A stretch of DNA of 64,000 nt from Streptomyces sp. NBC_01244 (GCF_035987325.1 NZ_CP108488.1:7130001-7194000); one strand, 5' to 3'; positions 51,968-61,678 are shown, counted from the first letter of the stretch. Notes: a model not told the origin generated them from the sequence alone. Program-made: numbers and translations.

Positions 51968-53890
51968 ATGGCGGACCGGCGGCGCCTTCGGATCAGTGAC
52001 CTCACTGCGATCGCGGTTCCCGCCGAGCCGGCCATCAGTCCCGACGGCCGGCATATTGTGTACGTACTCAGGGCAGCGGACGCCGAGGGCGACCGAGAGC
52101 TCCGGTCCCTTTGGTGGGTGACAGTCGGCAGCGGCGCGCCGCGCTCGCTGACGCAGGGGCCGGCGGACTACGCGCCGGCGTGGTCTCCGGACGGCGACCG
52201 CGTGGCATTCCTGCGCGGAGACGACGCTAGCCCGGCGCAGGTGTGTCTCATGACCGTCGGCAGCGGCGAGACCGAGCGGCTGACCCAGCTGCCCATGGGC
52301 GCTGGACGGCCGGTGTGGAGTCCGGACGGCACACGGCTCGCCTTCACGGCACTGGTCTGTGCGGAGACGAAAGGGTCCGCAGAGGAGGGCCCTGCGAAGG
52401 CGGGGCGCACTCATATGCATGTCCTGCACATCGTCACCCGCGAGCTGACCCGATTCACAGAGGGCTTCCGGTCGGCAGGCGAGCCGTCTTGGGCCCCGGA
52501 CGGCACCCGCCTGGCTTTCCCGGCCATCCGGGATCCGGGAGTGGACCCGACTGGGATCTGCGCAGCCCAAGTCCTCGACGTGACGCGGCCCGGTGCTGCT
52601 CCCGTAGGGGTGGGGTCGTCGGCAGGGGTGGCAGAGGCAGTCAGCTGGCATGCGGACGGTTCCAGCCTGCTCGTGCGGGGCCAGGAGGGCCCGGGGCCGG
52701 GGCACTCCCGGCTGTGGCGCGTGCCCCTGGACGGCGGTCGGCCCTCGGACCTGGCCCGTCATCTGGACCGCAACGTCATGTCGGCCGCTCTGGGTAGCAG
52801 GTACCGACGCGAGGCCGGCGGGCCAGGCGAGTGGGAAGCACTGGTTCTGCTTCGGGACGAAGGGTGTTTCCATCTGTACGGCGTCGGCGTTGACTCGGCC
52901 GAGTGGCGCGTGGTGGTCGGCGGGGCTGGCCGCAGCGTATGCGCTGCCACCAATGCGGAGGGCTCGGGCACTCTCGCACTGGTCGTGGCGACTCCTACGT
53001 CCTACGGTGAGATCGTCGTGGTCGATCCGGCCGATGGCACCGAGCGGATCCTGACCGCCCACGGTGACATGGCCCTGCCTGGCGTCGCGCTGTACCCACC
53101 GGTGGAGCACAGATTTACAGTGCCGGACGGGACGGTCGTCCAGGGCTGGGTCGTACGTGACCCGGTGGCAGCCCGTCCCGGGCCGCTCCTCCTCGATATC
53201 CACGGCGGGCCTCACACTGCCTGGAACGGCATCGCCGATGGCGCACGCCTGTACCAGCAGGTTCTGGCCGCACGCGGATGGACCGTGCTCCTCGTCAACC
53301 CGCGCGGCAGCGACGGCTACGGGGAGCGCTTCTACTCCCAGGTGGTCGGCGGCTGGGGGCGGGCCGATGCGGGAGACTTGCTGTACGCCGTGGACGAGCT
53401 GGTGCGGGACGGAGCCGCGGACCCCGGCCGCCTCGCCGTCGCGGGGTACAGCTACGGCGGATACCAGACATGTTTCATCACCGGTCGCGACCGGCGATTC
53501 GCCGCCGCGGTCGCCAGCGCAGCGATCAGCGACCTGGTGAGTTGGACCCGCACTTCGGACATCGGCCCGATGACCGCTGAGCAGGAACTCGGCGGCGCCC
53601 CGGAGACCGCGCCCGACCAGTACGCGGCTTCGAATCCGATGTCACATGTGAGCGCCGTCCGCACCCCGACCCTGCTGCTCCACGGGGCCGAGGACATTCG
53701 CTGCCCCGCCGACCAGGCCCGTCAATGGTTCGACGCCCTCCGTGCGCAGCACGTACCCACCCGGCTGGTGCTGTACCCCGGCGAGTCGCACACCTTCATC
53801 TTCGAGGGGCGCCCGTCCCACCGGATGGACTGGAATCTGCGCATCGTGGACTGGCTCGAGAGGTACGCCGCTTCCCCGGCCCAGCCCTAG
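51968..53890 (+). CDS. S9-family (prolyl oligopeptidase/acylaminoacyl peptidase) serine peptidase
   Basis: This 640-residue protein has an N-terminal TolB/WD40-like propeller with several SPDG.R.A/L.F repeats (residues 20-400). The C-terminal alpha/beta hydrolase carries GYSYGGY (nucleophile Ser), Asp in GAEDIRC and His in GESHTF. There is no signal peptide, so it is cytoplasmic. It starts 10 bp after the transaldolase and its stop overlaps the stop of the convergent M19 gene. It could release the seryl residue from a peptidyl-nucleoside, as maturation or self-protection; this is inference. Confidence 0.87.
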   Translation: MADRRRLRISDLTAIAVPAEPAISPDGRHIVYVLRAADAEGDRELRSLWWVTVGSGAPRSLTQGPADYAPAWSPDGDRVAFLRGDDASPAQVCLMTVGSGETERLTQLPMGAGRPVWSPDGTRLAFTALVCAETKGSAEEGPAKAGRTHMHVLHIVTRELTRFTEGFRSAGEPSWAPDGTRLAFPAIRDPGVDPTGICAAQVLDVTRPGAAPVGVGSSAGVAEAVSWHADGSSLLVRGQEGPGPGHSRLWRVPLDGGRPSDLARHLDRNVMSAALGSRYRREAGGPGEWEALVLLRDEGCFHLYGVGVDSAEWRVVVGGAGRSVCAATNAEGSGTLALVVATPTSYGEIVVVDPADGTERILTAHGDMALPGVALYPPVEHRFTVPDGTVVQGWVVRDPVAARPGPLLLDIHGGPHTAWNGIADGARLYQQVLAARGWTVLLVNPRGSDGYGERFYSQVVGGWGRADAGDLLYAVDELVRDGAADPGRLAVAGYSYGGYQTCFITGRDRRFAAAVASAAISDLVSWTRTSDIGPMTAEQELGGAPETAPDQYAASNPMSHVSAVRTPTLLLHGAEDIRCPADQARQWFDALRAQHVPTRLVLYPGESHTFIFEGRPSHRMDWNLRIVDWLERYAASPAQP

Positions 53891-55020
53891 CCTGCAGACG
53901 CGTCCGTATCGGAGACCTCCTCGGCCTCGCACAGCACTCTGATCAGATTGCGCCCGGCCACTTGCAACATCTCGTCGTCGCTGTACTTCCGGCGGCGGAG
54001 CTCTTCGAAGAGCCGCGGATAGCAGGAGACGTCCTCCAGGCCGGCGGGCAGGAACGGCACACCGTCGTAGTCCCCGCCGATCCCCAGGTGCGCGATTCCG
54101 GCGACCTCTCTTATGTGATCGATGTGATCCGCGACCTGGGCCACGTTGGCCGGCCTGAACGGGTGGGAGTCCTGCCATGCGGAGATGTGCCGGGCCACTT
54201 CCGCGGGCGCGTCCGGGTAAGCGGCACGTAGCCGGGCCTCCTCGGCATTGTGTGCCAGCCATACGTCGGCGATCTCCTGGGAGACGAAGCCGGGAGCGAA
54301 GGTCACCATGCACACCCCGCCGTTCGTGCGCAGCTGCGTCAGCACGTCGTCGGGGACGTTGCGGGGATGGTCGCAGAGGGCCCTCGCCGAGGAGTGGCTG
54401 AAGATCACGGGAGCGCGGGTCACCCTCAGCGCGTCGCGCATGGTCGACACCGCGACATGTGACAAGTCCACGAGCATGCCGAGGCGGTTCATCTCCCGGA
54501 CGACACGCTCACCCAGCTCGGACAGCCCGTCGTGTACGGGGGTATCGGTCGCGGAATCGGCCCATGGGGCATTGTTGTTGTGCGTCAGGGTCATGTAGCG
54601 GACACCGAGTGCGTACATCATCCTCAGCACGCCCAGGGAACTGCCGATCGAGTGGCCGCCTTCCATGCCGATGAAAGAGGCGATCCGCCCCTCGTCGGTC
54701 GTGGTGGTGACATCGGCGGCAGTGAGGGCAAGCCTCAGATGCTGCGGGTACCGCCGCAGCATGGTGTGGCACGCGTCGATCTGCTCCAGCGTCATGGGGA
54801 CCGCCACTTCGGGCGGGGCCGAAGGGACGTACACGGACCAGAACTGCGCGCCTACGGCTCCGGCACGCAGCCGGGGGAGGTCGGTGTGCAGGGAGGGCAC
54901 GCGCTCCCTGAGGTCGATGCGGTCGAAGTCGCACGCCACCTGCTCGCGCAGTTCCCACAGCAGATCGTTGTGCCCGTCCAGGAGCGGAGCCGTCCGGAGA
55001 AGATCACCAATTTCCCTCAT
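53887..55020 (-). CDS. M19 (renal dipeptidase-type) membrane-dipeptidase-family protein
   Basis: This 377-residue protein has the metal His/Asp in [10 protein letters not shown], the Glu in [17 protein letters not shown], the metal His in [15 protein letters not shown] and the final GGDYDG. The usual zinc ligands of peptidase family M19 are present. No signal or lipobox, so it is cytosolic. It starts with ATGA overlap to the second SerRS and is last in the minus operon. Family members cleave dipeptides, including ones with a D-residue on the C-terminal side, which fits a seryl-(amino acid) nucleoside as substrate. Confidence 0.87.
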   Translation of the reverse strand: MREIGDLLRTAPLLDGHNDLLWELREQVACDFDRIDLRERVPSLHTDLPRLRAGAVGAQFWSVYVPSAPPEVAVPMTLEQIDACHTMLRRYPQHLRLALTAADVTTTTDEGRIASFIGMEGGHSIGSSLGVLRMMYALGVRYMTLTHNNNAPWADSATDTPVHDGLSELGERVVREMNRLGMLVDLSHVAVSTMRDALRVTRAPVIFSHSSARALCDHPRNVPDDVLTQLRTNGGVCMVTFAPGFVSQEIADVWLAHNAEEARLRAAYPDAPAEVARHISAWQDSHPFRPANVAQVADHIDHIREVAGIAHLGIGGDYDGVPFLPAGLEDVSCYPRLFEELRRRKYSDDEMLQVAGRNLIRVLCEAEEVSDTDASAG

Positions 55021-56303
55021 CGCGCCCCTGTCTCCGTCCCGATCAACGCCCGTTCCTTTCCCATGTACGGGTGCAGGCACGCTGGGAGGTGGATCGTGCC
55101 ATCGTCCTCGCGGCAGTTCTCTATGAGTACGGCCCACAGCCGTGACGCGGCGACCGCCGACGCGTTCAGCGTGTGTACGAAGACATTTCCAGCCGCAGTA
55201 CGGGTTCTGATCCGGCTTCGCCGGGCCTGGAAGTCGGTGAAGAGGGCCACCGTCGAGACGGGTAGCCAGCGCCGCAGACCCAGCGCATATACGTCCAGCC
55301 TGTAGGCGCGGGCGGCGGCGAACGGAAGGCGCCCCGAGCAGACGTCCAGCACCCGGTAGGGCAGCTGCAGCAGCTGTAGCGCCCGTTCCGAATCGGCCAG
55401 AAGGGCACGAAAATGCTCCTCGGAGGTCTCGGGTGTGACGATCCGCGAGAGTTCGATCTGATGGTATTCGTGGAGGCGCTGCATTCCTCTCGCGTCGGCC
55501 CCCGCGCTCCCGGCCTCCTTTCGGAAGCAGGCGGTGTGCAGCATCGACAGATGAGGCAGATCTGCCTCGGCGAACAGCTCGTCCCGGTGCAGGGCGGTCA
55601 TGGGCACTTCGCCCGTAGGTACGGCGTACAGGTCGCCGTCGGCCATGCGGTAGACGCCGTCCCCGAACTTGGGTAGATGGCCCGACCCGAACATTGCCTC
55701 CTCCCGGACGAACTGCGGAAGGAGCAGCTCCTCGTACGTCGGCCGGTGCAGATCGAGACCGAAGGAAATGAGGGAGCGCAGCAACCGGGCCCCATCGCCC
55801 CGCAGGACCGGGAAGCCGGCACCGCTCATCTTCGCGGCCCTGCCGGGGTCCCACCAGTTGAGGGCCGTGGCGGTGTCCCAGTGTTGGTTCGCCCGTCCCG
55901 ACTGCGAAACTGGTGGTCCGCTCTCGCGCAGCACCACGTTCTGCGCCTCCTCCAGACCGGACGGCGTGCCGGCCGCCGGGAGGTTGGGCAGAGCCAGCAT
56001 CAAGGAGCGGTACTCTTCTTCGGCGTGCTGGTGAGCCTGCTCCAGCAGGCTGACCCGCTCGCGTTCGCTCTTCAGCTCCGATCGCAGCGCCTCGCTGTCG
56101 AGGGCGGCTTCCCGCACAGTGCGCGCTAGCTGTGTACTGCGCTGCCGGGTCTGGCTGCGGGCCTCTTCCAGCCGGCGCAGCGCGTCCCGTGAGCGGGTGA
56201 GCGCTGCCACCGTGCGATCGACAGCCGCCGCGTCCACTCCACGTGCGACGAGCCGGCCGGCGACAAGCGCGGGATCCTTGAGCAGCGTTCTGGAGTCGAG
56301 CAC
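55017..56303 (-). CDS. serS: Divergent seryl-tRNA synthetase, minus-strand copy (AbmK type)
   Basis: This 428-residue protein starts at GTG 56303, seven bases after GGAGG. It has the coiled-coil arm (residues about 35-110), the serine pocket AVPTGEVPM and motif 2 FRKEAG...RLHEYHQIE, where the usual HQF.K is HEYHQ. Motif 3 is [10 protein letters not shown], with Gly changed to Ala. It differs clearly from the plus-strand copy and from housekeeping SerRS. Encoded between the radical SAM and dipeptidase genes, it may supply seryl-adenylate for peptide coupling, as AbmK does in albomycin biosynthesis. Confidence 0.86.
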   Translation of the reverse strand: MLDSRTLLKDPALVAGRLVARGVDAAAVDRTVAALTRSRDALRRLEEARSQTRQRSTQLARTVREAALDSEALRSELKSERERVSLLEQAHQHAEEEYRSLMLALPNLPAAGTPSGLEEAQNVVLRESGPPVSQSGRANQHWDTATALNWWDPGRAAKMSGAGFPVLRGDGARLLRSLISFGLDLHRPTYEELLLPQFVREEAMFGSGHLPKFGDGVYRMADGDLYAVPTGEVPMTALHRDELFAEADLPHLSMLHTACFRKEAGSAGADARGMQRLHEYHQIELSRIVTPETSEEHFRALLADSERALQLLQLPYRVLDVCSGRLPFAAARAYRLDVYALGLRRWLPVSTVALFTDFQARRSRIRTRTAAGNVFVHTLNASAVAASRLWAVLIENCREDDGTIHLPACLHPYMGKERALIGTETGAR

Positions 56304-56332
56304 GTGATGCCTCCGTTGTCCTGCGGAGCGAG

Positions 56333-57346
56333 CTAGCAGGGGTTGACGGACTGGTCGACGCAGCGCCGACATGTCGGGTTGGTCGTGACGTCGAGTTTCC
56401 GCCGGAAGGCCAGTGCGGACGGCGAGTTGATCACTTCCAACAGAGTGCTCCCCTCGGGGCGGCTCTCGTATGCCGGCATGGGGAAGCACGGCCGGAGAGT
56501 CCCTTCGTACTCGAGAATCACCGACGTCCAGGGGGCGTTGCATTGGATGGCGCGCTCTTCTTTGCCGCTGAGGCTCCGGTAGTAGGTGAGCAGGAGCTCG
56601 TCCAACCGCTCAGGGGTGTCGCTGATGAAACCGGAGGCGAAATCCGCAGCGTGGCCGTTCTTGAGCAGCGTCAAGGAGCGCTCCAGTTCCGGTAGTTCCC
56701 CAGGACCGATGACCAGATTCTCGACGTAGTTCTGATCGATGGTCTCGAACCGGCGGAAGGCCTCCTCGTTGTGGATGTCGGTCCCGGAGAAGCTGATACT
56801 GCGGACGCCCAGCTCCTTGGCCGCATCGACGGTCGCCGACAGATGGCGGTAGTTCTGGCGGTGTACGGCGCACCTCGCGTCGACGGGAAAGGCGGGAAAC
56901 GCCTCGTGCAGGGCGGCGATGCCTGACTGGAGCCGGTCGTAAGCGCGGGACACGTTTCGCATCCGGTCGTGAACGGCGCGAGGTCCGTCCAGACTCACCC
57001 GCAGGACGTCGCAGTGGGTCGCGACGTCGCGCGCGTGACGGCTCAGCAGCAGTCCGTTGCTGAGAAGTTCGACTCGAATGTGCTGCTTCCTGATCTCGGC
57101 GACCACCGGCCAGACGTCCGGGTGCATCAGCGACTCGCCGCACAGGACGACCGTGTCGATCCCCACCTCGCGCCATTCGGGCGCCCACCGAGCGATATCG
57201 GCCACGGTGAGGTTCCGGCCGGGCTTCTCCCGCCAGATGTCGCACATACGACAGCGCGCGTTGCAGCCGCTGTTCATCCACAGCATCAGTTTCGAGAGCT
57301 TCGACACCATGTCCGCAGTGCGCTCCCGTGTCGTCTCCAGATGCAT
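56333..57346 (-). CDS. Radical SAM/SPASM-like enzyme (AbmJ type)
   Basis: This 337-residue protein has [11 protein letters not shown] (CxxxCxxC) for the 4Fe-4S cluster at residues 28-35. GESLMHPD lies after strand 2, and RVSLDG is typical of the SPASM branch. The C-terminal region has Cys in QCNAPW, RPCFPM, CRRC and the final C, which may hold an auxiliary cluster. In albomycin biosynthesis AbmJ epimerises C3' of the nucleoside sugar after seryl coupling. The same role is the best guess here. The gene follows the PLP gene by 28 bp. Confidence 0.85.
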   Translation of the reverse strand: MHLETTRERTADMVSKLSKLMLWMNSGCNARCRMCDIWREKPGRNLTVADIARWAPEWREVGIDTVVLCGESLMHPDVWPVVAEIRKQHIRVELLSNGLLLSRHARDVATHCDVLRVSLDGPRAVHDRMRNVSRAYDRLQSGIAALHEAFPAFPVDARCAVHRQNYRHLSATVDAAKELGVRSISFSGTDIHNEEAFRRFETIDQNYVENLVIGPGELPELERSLTLLKNGHAADFASGFISDTPERLDELLLTYYRSLSGKEERAIQCNAPWTSVILEYEGTLRPCFPMPAYESRPEGSTLLEVINSPSALAFRRKLDVTTNPTCRRCVDQSVNPC

Positions 57347-57374
57347 GTTGTTGCCCTCTCGATGTCGCGGAGTG

Positions 57375-58448
57375 TCAGCCGTGGTCCGGGGCCAGGCCGG
57401 CCCCAAGATGTCGCTGGTACCAGTCCTGAAGCCGCGGGCTGTCACCGTGGATGCCAAGGTTGCCGCCGGTGTGCACGAGTACCACGTGGGCGGCGCGCGG
57501 AATGGTTCCTGAGCGCAGTGCGTCTCGAAGACCTCCGAAGGTCTTCACCATGTAGTTGGGATCGAACGGGAGGCGGTAGCGCATCAACAGGGTGCGCATC
57601 TCGCCTAGTTCTGCATCGGTGGGGAGGTCATAGCCGTCACCTAGCGGTGCGTCGTGGACGACGACGGACGCTTCCAGGAGCCGTTTGTCGCCGGTGCGGT
57701 GGACGGCGTCGTCACGGAGGGCGGCGATGGCGGCACGCACCTGTTCCGGGGACCCACCGATGCACATGCCGTGGACCGTCCAGCGCAGGTCGAGCAGGCG
57801 CGCCGCGATACTCAGGCCCAGAGTTGTCGTTCCGGATCCGGCCGGAGCGACGACGTGGGCCCCCTCGGCGCCTTCCGGAGTCAGTGACAGCTGCGCGGCC
57901 AGTTCCAGGCCGAGGTCGATGCTGCCCAGGATGCCCGGCCAGGTGTGCAGCCCGGGAGGGATGACGTAGGGAACCCGGCCCTGGGCGGCCTCCTTTGCCG
58001 CCGCTTCGGCCAGCAGCTCGTCAATGCGGTCCCACGGGGTGAGTTCGTGCCAGGTCACCCGGTGTGCGAGCAGGAGTGCGAGCAGGTAGCTGCCCTGGGG
58101 CCGGGCCGGGCGGCGCTGGCTGTCCCCGCAGTAGACGAGGTGGGAGTCCATGCCCAGTTCGCGGGCCGCAGCGGCGACGGACACACACTGGCCCGACGGC
58201 ACGCTGCCGCCGGTCACCAGGACGTCCGCGCCGCGCGCGATGGCCTCCCCGGCGACGTAGGCCAGCTTCCTCGCCTTGTGCCCGCCAGCCAGGTCGTCGA
58301 TGAGGTCTTCACGTTTGAGGCGGACACGAACACCCAAATCCCGAGATATGTCCTCCCGTTCGTCGAGTGGGGTGGGAACCCGGCCAGGCGTGCGCGGAGA
58401 CGGCAGCCGCAGGTCCGGAAAGACGTCGCCGATCCGCTTGTGACTCAT
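57375..58448 (-). CDS. Fold-type II PLP enzyme, D-cysteine desulfhydrase/ACC deaminase-like (AbmD type)
   Basis: This 357-residue protein has the N-terminal VPTPLDEREDISRDLG, the PLP-lysine box AGGHKARKL (residues about 58-66), VVAPAGSGTT for phosphate binding and HTGGNLGIHG near the C-terminus. This is the D-cysteine desulfhydrase/ACC deaminase group. AbmD of the albomycin pathway is a PLP-dependent epimerase that flips the amino-acid centre of the thioheptose. In this cluster, epimerisation of the transaldolase product is favoured over desulfhydration. ATGA overlap with the methyltransferase gene. Confidence 0.83.
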   Translation of the reverse strand: MSHKRIGDVFPDLRLPSPRTPGRVPTPLDEREDISRDLGVRVRLKREDLIDDLAGGHKARKLAYVAGEAIARGADVLVTGGSVPSGQCVSVAAAARELGMDSHLVYCGDSQRRPARPQGSYLLALLLAHRVTWHELTPWDRIDELLAEAAAKEAAQGRVPYVIPPGLHTWPGILGSIDLGLELAAQLSLTPEGAEGAHVVAPAGSGTTTLGLSIAARLLDLRWTVHGMCIGGSPEQVRAAIAALRDDAVHRTGDKRLLEASVVVHDAPLGDGYDLPTDAELGEMRTLLMRYRLPFDPNYMVKTFGGLRDALRSGTIPRAAHVVLVHTGGNLGIHGDSPRLQDWYQRHLGAGLAPDHG

Positions 58449-59251
58449 GCCGCTCCCCGGCGGGCCACCACGGAGAACATGTAGGGATGGGCCGCGGTCC
58501 CCTCGCTGAACCACAGACCGTCGCGGCAGTCAGTGAGCTCGTCGAAGAGCGGGAACGAGCTGTACGGGTACTCCTCGATGGCTTCAAGCGCGAGCCCCTG
58601 GTCCAGCAACGACGTCACGACGCGGGCCACGGTGTGCTGCCAGCGGAACTCGTGATACGCAATGGACGCGTCACGGTCGGCGTAGCTCCCGCGGGTCCAG
58701 GTGCCCACGGCCCGGGGCGCCGGGAAGTAGCTCAGCGCACCGGTCATCTTGCCTGGGTGGAGTGCCTCCAGCACCGGATGGAAGTCGACGAGGATCAGTC
58801 GGCCCCCGGGTCGCAGGTTCCGACGCACGCCGTCCGCCCACGCATCCAGGTCTTCCAGCCAACACAGCACGCCGTACGTCGTGACCACCAGGTCGAACGG
58901 GTCGTCCGGCGTCTTGAGCTGCTGGACGTCGGCGACTTTGAAGTCGGCTGGGATCCCGCATTGCCCGGCGAGGGCTCGGGCGGCAGCAATGGCGGCGGGG
59001 GAGAAGTCCATGCCGGTGACGCGGGCGCCGAGCCGCGCCCAGGACAGGGTGTCGAGGCCGAAGTGGCATTGGAGGTGAAGGACGCGCAAACCCGCCACCT
59101 CCCCGGCCAGCGCCACCTCGACGGGCTTGAGCGTCGACGCGCCTGCCAAGAAGGCTGGAGTGTCGTAGAAGGGTGCGTCGAGGTGAACCGGCGTCATCAG
59201 GTCCCACGCGCGCCGGTTCGCTTCTAGTGGGCTCTCGTCGGCCGCCCGCAT
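58445..59251 (-). CDS. Class I SAM methyltransferase (AbmI type)
   Basis: This 268-residue protein has motif I as VLHLQCHFGLDTLSW, acidic ending of strand 2 in VTGMDFS, and motif IV/post region DLVVTTYGVLCWLEDLD. The C-terminal half has WQHTVARVVTSLLDQGLALE. This QCHFG-type family includes small-molecule methyltransferases. AbmI of the albomycin pathway is assigned to N3-methylation of cytosine, which fits here alongside a carbamoyltransferase. Overlaps both neighbours by ATGA. Confidence 0.83.
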   Translation of the reverse strand: MRAADESPLEANRRAWDLMTPVHLDAPFYDTPAFLAGASTLKPVEVALAGEVAGLRVLHLQCHFGLDTLSWARLGARVTGMDFSPAAIAAARALAGQCGIPADFKVADVQQLKTPDDPFDLVVTTYGVLCWLEDLDAWADGVRRNLRPGGRLILVDFHPVLEALHPGKMTGALSYFPAPRAVGTWTRGSYADRDASIAYHEFRWQHTVARVVTSLLDQGLALEAIEEYPYSSFPLFDELTDCRDGLWFSEGTAAHPYMFSVVARRGAA

Positions 59252-60948
59252 CAGGGCGTCTTTTCGAGGAGGTGGCTCCCCATGGCAAGAGCACCGATCT
59301 GCGAGGTGTGGAAACAGCCCAGAGCCTCCACGGGACTCTCGATGATGGGCTTGCCGCGGACGTTGAACGACGTGTTGATCAGCACTGGGTGCCCAGTCAG
59401 CTTCTCGAAGGCGGTGAGGACCGAGTGGAGGAACGGATCGCGGTCTCGCGGTACGGTCTGCACTCGGGCCGTACCGTCCGCGTGTACGGCGGACGGGATC
59501 TTCTCCCGCTCCTCCGTGCGCACCTCGCTCGTGAACAGCATGTATGGATCCTGATGCCCCTCGAAATAGCGTCCGAAGGCCTCCTCGGTCACGATCGGCG
59601 CGACAGGGCGGAATCCCTCGCGGCCCTTGAGGGCGTTGAGACGGTCACGCATGCCGGGATCGAGGGGACTCGCGAGCAGACTGCGCATCCCGAGAGCCCT
59701 GGGGCCGAATTCCATCCGGCCACGGAACACGGCGCAGATGGTGCCTTCGGAGAGCCGTACCGCAAGCCGCTCGGCCATTGCCTCGGGGTCGAGGGTGAGC
59801 GCCGTGTCGCCGGCCTGCGCGATGACCGTCGCCAGTTCGCTGTCATCGTGGTCCGTGCCCAGCGCCATGGACGGATAGCGCAGTTGGGCAGGACCACCAC
59901 GCCGGATCGAGCTCAGGGCAGCGGCTCCGAGCGCTGTGCCCGCGTCGCTGGCCGCGGGCTGGACGAATATCTCGTCGAAGATGCCTTGTGCGGCCAGCCG
60001 ACCGTTGGCCACGCAGTTCAAGAATGTTCCGCCGGCCAGACAGAGCCGGCGCAGGCCTGTGGTGCGCGCGAAATGGGTGACGACATGGATCAGCGCCTGT
60101 TCCAGGCACAGTTGGGCCGACTTGGCGATGTCCATGTGGACCTGCCCGACGGGCTCGCCGTGGCGCCGTCTCGGCGGCAGGCGCCGCCCGAGTGACTGAA
60201 GCGCCTTCAGGTCGACGGTGTACCGGCCGCCCGGCCGCAACTGCACGATCGAGTCGAAGACCTGCGAGAACCGGGGTTCCCCGTATGCCGCCAGCCCCAT
60301 CACCTTGAACTCGTCGCTGAACGGTTCGAATCCCAGGTGCTCGGTGACCGCTGAATAGAAATGTCCGAGGGAGTTCGGGAGGACTTCCTCCGATATCCTT
60401 CTCAGGCTCTTTCCGCGGCCCTCGTATACCGATGTGCAGGCGTTCTCACCGGCTCCGTCGGCAACAATGACCAATGCGTTGTCCCAGCCGGAACAGTGGA
60501 ATGCAGAGGCGGCGTGGGAGAGATGGTGTCGCCATTCCCGGACGGGTATGCGGCGTATTCCGTCGAGCGGCAACCGGTCGCGGTAGCGGTGGGGAATGTC
60601 ATATCCGCTACGCAAGGCGTGTGGAAGGTTCGCCAGCATAGCGAAGGCGCTGAGTTCGTCCCTCAATGAGGAAAGTCGTCGTCCCGTAAGGCATCCGTGA
60701 AGGCTCCGCATGTGGTCCCAGCGGTGATATGAATAGCCAATCTCCGTGATGTCGGAGGCGGAGCGGCCTGTGTGTGCAAGCGCCTTGTGCATGGCGGCCA
60801 CCGGAAGATAGGTGCTGAATGGTGTGTACCGGCGCCCGTGTTTGATACCAGTGAAACGCTCGTCCTCGGCGGCGAAGAGAACCTCCCCGTCCTCCACCAA
60901 GGCCACCGCGGGGTGTTCGAAATAGCTGTTGATCCCCATGATCAGCAT
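59251..60948 (-). CDS. NodU/CmcH-family carbamoyltransferase (AbmE type)
   Basis: This 565-residue protein has the N-terminal MGINSYFEHPAVALVEDG, the metal/adenylate site HHLSHAASAFHCSGW, LAGGTFLNCVANG, GRMEFGPRALGMRS and the C-terminal NTSFNVRGKPIIESP, all typical of O/N-carbamoyltransferases using carbamoyl phosphate and ATP. The length is normal. AbmE of the albomycin pathway is tied to carbamoylation of the cytosine N4; the same job is likely here. Its gene lies 19 bp after the cupin-like gene and overlaps the methyltransferase start. Confidence 0.9.
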   Translation of the reverse strand: MLIMGINSYFEHPAVALVEDGEVLFAAEDERFTGIKHGRRYTPFSTYLPVAAMHKALAHTGRSASDITEIGYSYHRWDHMRSLHGCLTGRRLSSLRDELSAFAMLANLPHALRSGYDIPHRYRDRLPLDGIRRIPVREWRHHLSHAASAFHCSGWDNALVIVADGAGENACTSVYEGRGKSLRRISEEVLPNSLGHFYSAVTEHLGFEPFSDEFKVMGLAAYGEPRFSQVFDSIVQLRPGGRYTVDLKALQSLGRRLPPRRRHGEPVGQVHMDIAKSAQLCLEQALIHVVTHFARTTGLRRLCLAGGTFLNCVANGRLAAQGIFDEIFVQPAASDAGTALGAAALSSIRRGGPAQLRYPSMALGTDHDDSELATVIAQAGDTALTLDPEAMAERLAVRLSEGTICAVFRGRMEFGPRALGMRSLLASPLDPGMRDRLNALKGREGFRPVAPIVTEEAFGRYFEGHQDPYMLFTSEVRTEEREKIPSAVHADGTARVQTVPRDRDPFLHSVLTAFEKLTGHPVLINTSFNVRGKPIIESPVEALGCFHTSQIGALAMGSHLLEKTP

Positions 60949-60967
60949 AGGACCTCACTCGGTCGGG

Positions 60968-61678
60968 TCAGGCCGGCAGGTGCTGTTCCAGCAAGTCGGT
61001 GAGGCGCTGCCTCAATTGGGATTCTGTAAACCGGCCTGGGCTGCTCGAAGGCTCCTGAAACGTCGGCGCCGACGTCAGGGTCAGGGCGCTGCTGGCCCGT
61101 TCCGGGGAGTGCAGCATGAGTGTGGCCAGGAGCTTGCGGCGATCGGTGACGATGCGGTGCATGAGTGCGCGGGTGAGGACGTAGCTGTCGCCCGCCTGCA
61201 TGGTTGCGCTCATGGTCTGAACCACCCGCCGCATCCCGACATGGTGATGCTGGTACGTCGAGCCTTCCCCGCGCACGTACGTGTAGGCATGCAACTCGGA
61301 GCCGCTCGGATGTTCGCCGTAGTAGTCGGCTCGACACGAGCCGCTCAACAGTAGAGACGCAAAGTCCCACCGGTGATTGTGAATGTTCTCGGTGTGGATG
61401 CCGCGGCCGGGCCACCAGATGTGGAGCCGCATGCGCCAACCGCCCGGTGTGGCGGCCAGCAGGATCTTGTCGAATCCGTTGTCGTGTGTGTACGACGATC
61501 CGGCCGCCTGCTGCAGAAACTCTGGACTGTCGAGGAGTGATTTGAGGATGGCGGCCAATCGGCCTTCCGTCGTCAGATCCTGGACAGCTTGAACTGCTTC
61601 TGCCATCCCCTCTCCGTCACTCCCGTGGAAGTGCTTCTCCAGCCATCCGGATAAATCGCGTATGTCATCAGGGACCAT
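60968..61678 (-). CDS. Cupin-like protein, first gene of the biosynthetic operon
   Basis: This 236-residue protein has a central double-stranded beta-helix-like stretch with HTENIHNHRWDFASLLLSGS (His-x-His type metal site) and YQHHHVGMRRVVQTM. A helical N-terminal region precedes it. It could bind metal and act on the sugar or peptide part. I recall AbmF as the seryl-coupling enzyme in albomycin biosynthesis but cannot place its fold, so this gene is an open candidate. Codon 9 is TTA, a rare leucine codon read by the bldA tRNA in Streptomyces. ATG 61678 follows GGGGGG by seven bases. Confidence 0.72.
   Translation of the reverse strand: MVPDDIRDLSGWLEKHFHGSDGEGMAEAVQAVQDLTTEGRLAAILKSLLDSPEFLQQAAGSSYTHDNGFDKILLAATPGGWRMRLHIWWPGRGIHTENIHNHRWDFASLLLSGSCRADYYGEHPSGSELHAYTYVRGEGSTYQHHHVGMRRVVQTMSATMQAGDSYVLTRALMHRIVTDRRKLLATLMLHSPERASSALTLTSAPTFQEPSSSPGRFTESQLRQRLTDLLEQHLPA
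61652..61654 (-). other. In-frame TTA leucine codon (codon 9 of the cupin-like gene)
   Basis: The minus-strand reading from ATG 61678 is ATG GTC CCT GAT then GAC ATA CGC GAT TTA. TTA codons are scarce in Streptomyces and depend on bldA tRNA. This one lies at the head of the seven-gene operon; I found no other in-frame TTA in it on inspection. Confidence 0.85.

Noticed and set aside
57375..58448. Ordinary ACC deaminase or D-cysteine desulfhydrase of housekeeping metabolism
   Set aside because: Tight coupling to the methyltransferase and carbamoyltransferase genes argues for a pathway enzyme, though the catalysed reaction is not proven.
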